Assembly (NCBI GenBank): GCA_019358895.1
Contig: JAHHIG010000011.1
Span: 62,001 to 126,000, forward strand
Length of the DNA stretch: 64,000 nt
Reading direction: 5' to 3'
From: Tildeniella nuda ZEHNDER 1965/U140
GTDB lineage: Bacteria; Cyanobacteriota; Cyanobacteriia; Leptolyngbyales; Leptolyngbyaceae
This document shows, piece after piece, positions 59,517 to 64,000 of this stretch (its first letter is position 1; each line of letters starts with the position of its first letter). Both the position numbers and the translations under genes were made by a program. Under the pieces are notes generated by a model, which was given only the letters and a program-made list of their open reading frames with translations, did no database searches and was not told the origin of the DNA.

Positions 59517-60878
59517 ATGTCCAGCGAACTGCTTCAACAGGTACGAGTGATCGATCCCAGTTCCGATACCGATCGCATTGCGGATGTGCTGATTGTCGAT
59601 GGCGTGATCAGCGCGATCGAGGACGCAATTTCTGACTATCCCAGCGAAACCGCCGTGCAGAATGGTCAGGGGTTGGTTCTCGGTACTGGCTTAGTTGACC
59701 TTTACAGTCATTCTGGCGAACCGGGTTTTGAGGAACGCGAAACCCTAACCTCGCTTCTGCAAGCTGCGAGTGCTGGCGGGTTTACGCGGATCGCCATTTT
59801 GCCCGACACCAAGCCTGCGATCGATAATCCGAGTAGCGTTGCGTGGTTGCAAGGTGAGGGGAGAGGAGCAGGGGAAGCAAAGGAAGCAAGGGAGGCAGGG
59901 GAAGAGCGGTTACAAGCTTCATACCCCACTCCCCACTCCCTATTCCCCACTCCCCACCTCTACTGCTGGGGTGCCTTAACTCTGGGCGTTCAAGGACAAC
60001 AGATGACAGAGTTGGGTGAACTAGCGGCAACTGACATCGTTGGGTTTGCGGATGGTCGATCGCTCACCAGTCTTTTGCTCGTTCGTCGCCTGCTGGAATA
60101 CCTGAAGCCGATCGCAAAACCGATCGCGCTTTGGGCAGCCGATCCAACCTTGAGCGGTAACGGAGTGATGCGTGAAGGACAAGCATCGTTACAGCTTGGC
60201 TTGCCGGGGATTCCTGCGATCGCGGAGACTGCAGCTCTGTCAGCACTGTTGGAATGCGTCGAGGCGATCGGCACGCCCGTTCATTTGATGCGACTTTCTA
60301 CCGCCCGTGGTGTGACGCTGATTCAGGCTGCAAAGGCGCGTGGACTGCCAATTACTGCCAGCACGACCTGGATGCATCTTCTGTTGAACAGTGAGGCGAT
60401 CGACAGCTATGACCCCAATCTTCATATCGCGCCGCCGTTAGGCAACCCTGATGATCAAGAGGCGCTGGTGCAAGCGGTTAAGGACGGCATCATCGACGCG
60501 ATCGCCATTGACCATACACCTTACACCTATGAAGAAAAGACGGTAGCGTTTGCGGAGGCACCGACTGGCGCGATCGGTCTAGAACTGGCATTGCCCTTAC
60601 TCTGGCAGTCGTTAGTCGAAACCGAACGCTGGACAGCTCTGGACTTGTGGCGCAGTCTCAGCAGTCGTCCAGCCTTGTGTTTGCAGCAACAACCCGCCAC
60701 GATCGCACCTGGTCAACCTGCGGAACTCACGCTCTTTGACCCACAGCAAGTTTGGACAGTGGAGGCGCGATCGCTCAAATCTCTCTCAGCTAATACGCCC
60801 TGGCTCCGCAAAGAGATGACTGGGCGAGTGGTGAGAACGTGGGTCGGAAAGTCTAAAGTCTACGCGACGTGCAACTAA
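59517..60878 (+). CDS. Dihydroorotase-like protein with altered metal ligands
   Basis: 453 residues. The fold of class I dihydroorotase is kept (VLGTGLVDLYSHSGEPGFEERE, IAIDHTPYTYEEK, GLELALPLLW), but the first metal motif HxH is Tyr-Ser-His, the carboxylated Lys region (GxKIFxG) is VGFADGRSL, and the ExCPHYL block is STTWMHLLL. Catalysis is unlikely; by family knowledge, inactive dihydroorotase paralogues (PyrC') help assemble aspartate transcarbamoylase in some bacteria. Residues ~115-145 are an Ala/Glu/Gly and Pro/His/Tyr insert from short repeats. The 21-bp array lies directly upstream. The active paralogue is at 61830. Confidence 0.85.
   Translation: MSSELLQQVRVIDPSSDTDRIADVLIVDGVISAIEDAISDYPSETAVQNGQGLVLGTGLVDLYSHSGEPGFEERETLTSLLQAASAGGFTRIAILPDTKPAIDNPSSVAWLQGEGRGAGEAKEAREAGEERLQASYPTPHSLFPTPHLYCWGALTLGVQGQQMTELGELAATDIVGFADGRSLTSLLLVRRLLEYLKPIAKPIALWAADPTLSGNGVMREGQASLQLGLPGIPAIAETAALSALLECVEAIGTPVHLMRLSTARGVTLIQAAKARGLPITASTTWMHLLLNSEAIDSYDPNLHIAPPLGNPDDQEALVQAVKDGIIDAIAIDHTPYTYEEKTVAFAEAPTGAIGLELALPLLWQSLVETERWTALDLWRSLSSRPALCLQQQPATIAPGQPAELTLFDPQQVWTVEARSLKSLSANTPWLRKEMTGRVVRTWVGKSKVYATCN
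59850..59965. repeat. Short repeats inside the dihydroorotase-like gene
   Basis: GAGGGGAGAGGAGCAGGGGA and CCCCACTCCCCACTCCC tracts in the coding frame, in opposite purine sense, so the insert may have arisen as an imperfect inverted pair. Confidence 0.7.
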
Positions 60879-60880
60879 AT

Positions 60881-60972
60881 TTGCCCTCATCCCCACCCTT
60901 CTCCCCAGGGAGAAGGGCTTTCGGACTTTCCCGGTTCCCTCTCCTTCTGGGAGAGGGCTAGGGTGAGGGCGA
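60881..60972. repeat. Palindromic core repeat after the dihydroorotase-like gene
   Basis: GCCCTCATCCCC ... GGTGAGGGC enclosing CCCTTCTCCC/GGGAGAAGGG and CCCTCTCC/GGGAGAGGG-type hairpins, as in the 1311 and 24328 elements, but with different flanks (GTGCAACTAAAT and ATTAGTGCAG). It begins at the gene's stop codon. Confidence 0.65.
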
Positions 60973-61041
60973 TTAGTGCAGTTCATCCCAGAATTCAGCA
61001 ACGCCAACGGTTTATCCCTTATCCTTCATCCTTTAGTCTTT

Positions 61042-61632
61042 CTACTTGTAGTTCGGCTCTGGTGTGATTTCGCCCAGGCGGTTCATGGGCCAAAAGCGGA
61101 CGATCGCCCGACCAATGATGTGACCGCGTGGCACAAAGCCCCAATAATGACTGTCGTAGCTATTGTTGCGGTTGTCGCCCAGCACTAAATAGGAGTCTTG
61201 CGGCACCGTCACAGGACCATACTGGTATTGAGGATTCTCGGCAATGTAGTTTTCTTGCAGCGGCTTGTCGTTAATGAAAACGCGTCCACCTTTCACTTCA
61301 ACCTTGTCACCAGGCAAACCGATGACGCGCTTGATAAACGCATCATGGAAATTTTGCTTCTCTAGCGTATCGGTCGGCGAAAACACAACGACATCGCCTC
61401 GTTCTGGGGCTTTGAAGTGGTAGCCCAATTTGTCTACAATCAGGCGATCGTTGATTTGCAGCGTGGGGAGCATTGAGCCTGACGGAATATACCGAGCTTC
61501 TGCAACGAACGTCCGAATGCCAAACGCTAACACCGCACTCAGACCAATGGTTTTGAGTCCCTCCAGCCAGGGATTCTCAGACGCTTTCTGAGGTGGCTTT
61601 TCGTCCGATACTTTGCCTTGTACTCGTGTCAT
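61042..61632 (-). CDS. lepB: Signal peptidase I
   Basis: 196 residues. One membrane helix near the N terminus ([18 protein letters not shown]), catalytic Ser53 in [11 protein letters not shown], and Lys101 in [31 protein letters not shown] and [18 protein letters not shown] are the remaining family boxes. It cleaves signal peptides of exported proteins at the outer face of the plasma or thylakoid membrane. It sits between the two dihydroorotase-family genes, on the other strand. Cyanobacteria usually have two lepB genes; this is a full-length one. The ATG at 61632 gives a short charged cytoplasmic start. Confidence 0.96.
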   Translation of the reverse strand: MTRVQGKVSDEKPPQKASENPWLEGLKTIGLSAVLAFGIRTFVAEARYIPSGSMLPTLQINDRLIVDKLGYHFKAPERGDVVVFSPTDTLEKQNFHDAFIKRVIGLPGDKVEVKGGRVFINDKPLQENYIAENPQYQYGPVTVPQDSYLVLGDNRNNSYDSHYWGFVPRGHIIGRAIVRFWPMNRLGEITPEPNYK

Positions 61633-61829
61633 AGAGAGTCAAATGTAGAATAATCGCAGGCTTGAGCAAGAAAGGTGACTGAACGATTGTGCTGTCGAAC
61701 TAAAGCAGCAACGCATCACAATATAAATGCAACTGTAAACCATCTCGTCAGTTTATTTCGGAATTTCGCTCATGATGAAAGTGCTTCTCTTCTTAAACGA
61801 CTTACCGTAAACCAGTGATTAGTATTCGT

Positions 61830-63161
61830 ATGGTAGCCAATTCTACTCTCATCATCCGTCGCGCTTGTATATTGCTGCCCGACGGCGACTTTATGACAGG
61901 GGATGTCCAGCTAGTTGACGGCACGATCGCCCAAATAGCCGAAACGTTGCCCTTTACGTCCTCAGAGGATGCCACTACTGAGGTTGACGCAAGCGGTTTG
62001 ACTTTGTTGCCGGGAGTAATTGACCCCCAGGTGCATTTCCGCGAACCGGGTCTGGAATATAAGGAAGATCTGTTCACAGCGAGTTGTGCATGTGCAAAAG
62101 GTGGCGTAACGTCTTTTCTCGAAATGCCCAATACGAAGCCACTGACGACTACGCAGGCAACCCTAGACAGCAAACTGCAACTCGCGGCTCAGAAAGCTTT
62201 GGTGAACTACGGCTTTTTTATTGGCGCAACGGCAGAAGTACTGCCAGATCTGTTGCAGGCAAATCCGACTCCGGGCATCAAGATCTTTATGGGGTCAATG
62301 CACGGTCCCTTGCTAAATGATCAGGAAGAAGGACTGGAAAAGATTTTTGCGTATGGCGATCGCCTCATTGCTGTCCATGCCGAAAACCAGGCGCGCATTA
62401 TGGCACGCCGACAGCAGTTTACAGGTAGAACCGATCCAGCCGTTCACTCGCAAATTCAGGACAACGAGGCAGCGTTACAAGCAACCCAGCTTGCACTCAA
62501 GCTGTCTAAAAAATATCAGCGGCGACTCCACATCCTGCACATGTCTACCGCCGAAGAAGCCGATTTGTTGCGACACGATAAACCCACCTGGGTGACAGCA
62601 GAAGTCACACCACAACATCTGTTGCTGAACACTAGCGCCTACGAAACGATCGGTACCCTGGCGCAAATGAATCCACCACTGCGATCGCCCCACGACAACA
62701 ATGTGCTCTGGCAAGCACTCCTTGATGGCGTAATCGACTTTATTGCGACCGATCACGCGCCACACACGCTCGAAGAGAAGGCACAAACCTACCCCAACTC
62801 GCCCTCTGGAATGCCTGGAGTAGAAACGTCGTTGCCGTTGATGCTGACGCAGGCGATGCAGGGACGCTGCACCGTGGCTCAAGTCGCTCACTGGATGTCT
62901 ACGGCAGTCGCCAAAGCGTATCGGATTCCAAAGAAGGGCGCGATCGCTCCTGGCTATGATGCTGATCTAGTGTTGGTTGACCTGGATACCTATCGTCCTG
63001 TGTTGCGCGAGGAGCTACAAACCAAGTGCAAGTGGAGTCCGTTTGAGGGCTGGAGTCTGACAGGCTTTCCTGTAGTGACGATCGTAGGTGGGCAAGTGGT
63101 GTTCGATCGCGGCACCATCAATCCAACCGTGCGTGGCAAAGCGCTCAGCTTTGACGCTTGA
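61830..63161 (+). CDS. pyrC: Dihydroorotase
   Basis: 443 residues from the ATG at 61830; a GTG at 61815 is also in frame. Class I type: LPGVIDPQVHFREPGLEYKEDL (one His of the HxH pair is Gln, as often in this branch), GIKIFMGSMHGP with the carboxylated Lys, AVHAENQARI, ILHMSTAEEADLL, EVTPQHLLL, and FIATDHAPHTLEEK with the metal-binding Asp. It closes carbamoyl aspartate to dihydroorotate in pyrimidine synthesis. It is the catalytically plausible partner to the altered copy 1 kb away. Confidence 0.93.
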   Translation: MVANSTLIIRRACILLPDGDFMTGDVQLVDGTIAQIAETLPFTSSEDATTEVDASGLTLLPGVIDPQVHFREPGLEYKEDLFTASCACAKGGVTSFLEMPNTKPLTTTQATLDSKLQLAAQKALVNYGFFIGATAEVLPDLLQANPTPGIKIFMGSMHGPLLNDQEEGLEKIFAYGDRLIAVHAENQARIMARRQQFTGRTDPAVHSQIQDNEAALQATQLALKLSKKYQRRLHILHMSTAEEADLLRHDKPTWVTAEVTPQHLLLNTSAYETIGTLAQMNPPLRSPHDNNVLWQALLDGVIDFIATDHAPHTLEEKAQTYPNSPSGMPGVETSLPLMLTQAMQGRCTVAQVAHWMSTAVAKAYRIPKKGAIAPGYDADLVLVDLDTYRPVLREELQTKCKWSPFEGWSLTGFPVVTIVGGQVVFDRGTINPTVRGKALSFDA

Positions 63162-63457
63162 GCGTTGCAAAAAGCGATCGTGAGGTGCTTAGTCTTGTCT
63201 GCCACTAAGCTATCCGTTACTGTCTAGGTAGATTGTCTTGAGCGTAACGGCGATCGCACTACTTCACCCACCTAACACTATTGCTAACACGATCGCAGAC
63301 GATTTGAACGGTAAGAGGTGAGAGGGCGATCGCCCAACATTCGTGTTCAAAAAAATCTGATGTTGGATTTTCTGATTTCAAATCGATTCATTAAGAGTGG
63401 CGATCGAACTTCAGATGCTAGACTCGGAGAAATAAGCGGCTCAAGCGTTCATCAAAG
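63162..63457. other. Intergenic before the DUF433 gene
   Basis: About 295 bp with several GCGATCG sites. No gene recognised. Confidence 0.4.
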
Positions 63458-63742
63458 ATGTTCACAACGACTGACATTGGCACATTGATCACTCGCTCTA
63501 GAGAAAGCGGTAATAGTCGCCCGATGATTGCAGGAACGAAAACCTCGGTTCGTCGTGTCGTTGTTCTCTATAAGCAAGGTGCAGGTGCAGAGGAGATTGC
63601 TCGTCGCATGAATCATTTGAGTCTCGCTCAGGTTTATGCGGCATTGGCGTATTACCACGCTAACCGAGATGAAATCGAAGCAGATTTAGCTGAGGAAGAA
63701 TCTGAATATTCGAGGCTGGCAGCATTTCACAGTAACAAGTAA
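63458..63742 (+). CDS. DUF433 domain antitoxin-like protein
   Basis: 94 residues. ITRSRESGNSRPMIAGTKTSVRRVVVLYKQGAGAEEIARRMNHLSLAQVYAALAYYHANRDEIEADL is the DUF433 pattern (I-x-G-T-R/K-x-x-V, then a helix-turn-helix-like AEEIA, then LxxAQVYAALAYYxxH). Such proteins sit upstream of DUF5615 PIN-like genes and are viewed as VapB45-type antitoxins. The start at 63458 begins at MFTTTDIGTLIT. The partner starts 22 bp later on the same strand. Confidence 0.88.
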   Translation: MFTTTDIGTLITRSRESGNSRPMIAGTKTSVRRVVVLYKQGAGAEEIARRMNHLSLAQVYAALAYYHANRDEIEADLAEEESEYSRLAAFHSNK

Positions 63743-63763
63743 CAATGGTTAGCCGATTCGGAG

Positions 63764-64000
63764 ATGAGTAAAATACGTCTTTACATTGATGAAGACTCAA
63801 TGGATGAAGATTTTGTACAGGCTCTGAGGTCGCGCAACGTAGATGTACTGACCGTTGCGGATGCTGGAATGCTTCACAAGTCAGATGAAGAGCAGCTAGC
63901 TTGGGCGACTGAAAATAAGCGGGTTACCTTCAGCTTTAACACGCGGGATTTCTATCGCTTGCATACTAATTTGATTGAACATCGACAAAATCGAGTTCAC
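63764..64000 (+). CDS. DUF5615 PIN-like toxin candidate (cut by window end)
   Basis: The first 79 residues are visible: MSKIRLYIDEDSMDEDFVQA has the PIN-domain acidic start (IRLYIDED), then LTVADAGMLHKSDEEQLAWA and VTFSFNTRDFYRLH, the second acidic motif (TRDF). DUF5615 proteins are PIN-like nucleases paired with DUF433 proteins. The conserved shape up to RDF is complete; the end lies outside the window, so length and last acidic residue cannot be checked. Confidence 0.85.
   Translation, partial: MSKIRLYIDEDSMDEDFVQALRSRNVDVLTVADAGMLHKSDEEQLAWATENKRVTFSFNTRDFYRLHTNLIEHRQNRVH

Overview
This window is cyanobacterial chromosome. The octamer GCGATCGC (HIP1) and its variants occur throughout. The gene set includes a one-helix high-light-inducible protein, a DUF1517 protein, an acpP-fabF-transketolase block, CYP110-like P450, MenH and many Uma2/Rpn-type nuclease genes. 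The abundant short tandem repeats and palindromic mini-elements suggest a large-genome, probably filamentous species; this is inference, and no heterocyst, photosystem-core or rRNA marker is present to place it further. No rRNA, tRNA, CRISPR array, phage or intact insertion sequence was recognised.

Layout. 0-6.8 kb: the end of a repeat protein, a membrane protein, a 21-bp tandem array broken by a small palindromic element, a GNAT gene, then a leftward group (cysteine hydrolase, cupin, CocE/NonD hydrolase) and a DUF1517 gene. 7-14.7 kb: a SpeD-like protein, a high-light-inducible protein with a candidate RpaB site, a decayed zinc-ribbon gene, ilvH, era, surE, two unknowns and truB. 14.8-18 kb: an accessory block with an Rpn nuclease, Uma2, a BrnT/BrnA-type toxin-antitoxin pair carrying a relic of a second uma2, and an unknown gene. 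18-27.7 kb: acpP, fabF and a divergent transketolase-like gene on one strand, an HdrB-like CCG protein, a ROK kinase and a methyltransferase-TPR-O-GlcNAc-transferase fusion. 28-32.7 kb: uraD and puuE (purine/ureide catabolism) around another Uma2, then a secreted SH3 protein and a secreted metallophosphoesterase with operator-like repeats upstream. 33-40 kb: a three-domain surface-polysaccharide protein, hsp20, dnaK and S-formylglutathione hydrolase. 40-51.5 kb: HNH, DHH phosphoesterase, SixA, a degenerate histidine kinase, CsbD, a cNMP-domain protein, MenH, P450 and two tandem FHA proteins. 51.6-64 kb: a copper-type P-ATPase, a CPBP protease, a tandem histidine phosphatase, two dihydroorotase-family genes flanking lepB, and a DUF433/DUF5615 pair cut by the window end.

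The most distinctive feature is the repeat landscape. One mini-element family is present twice with matching terminal inverted repeats and 9-bp target duplications. A second element has split a 21-bp array with a TTA duplication. A second 21-bp array abuts a dihydroorotase-like gene. Short-repeat tracts of the intergenic type have also been tolerated in frame inside conserved proteins (Era, the copper ATPase, a dihydroorotase-like protein and a CocE hydrolase). Several enzymes lack expected catalytic residues (SpeD-like, histidine kinase, one dihydroorotase), so function should not be transferred to them from family name alone.
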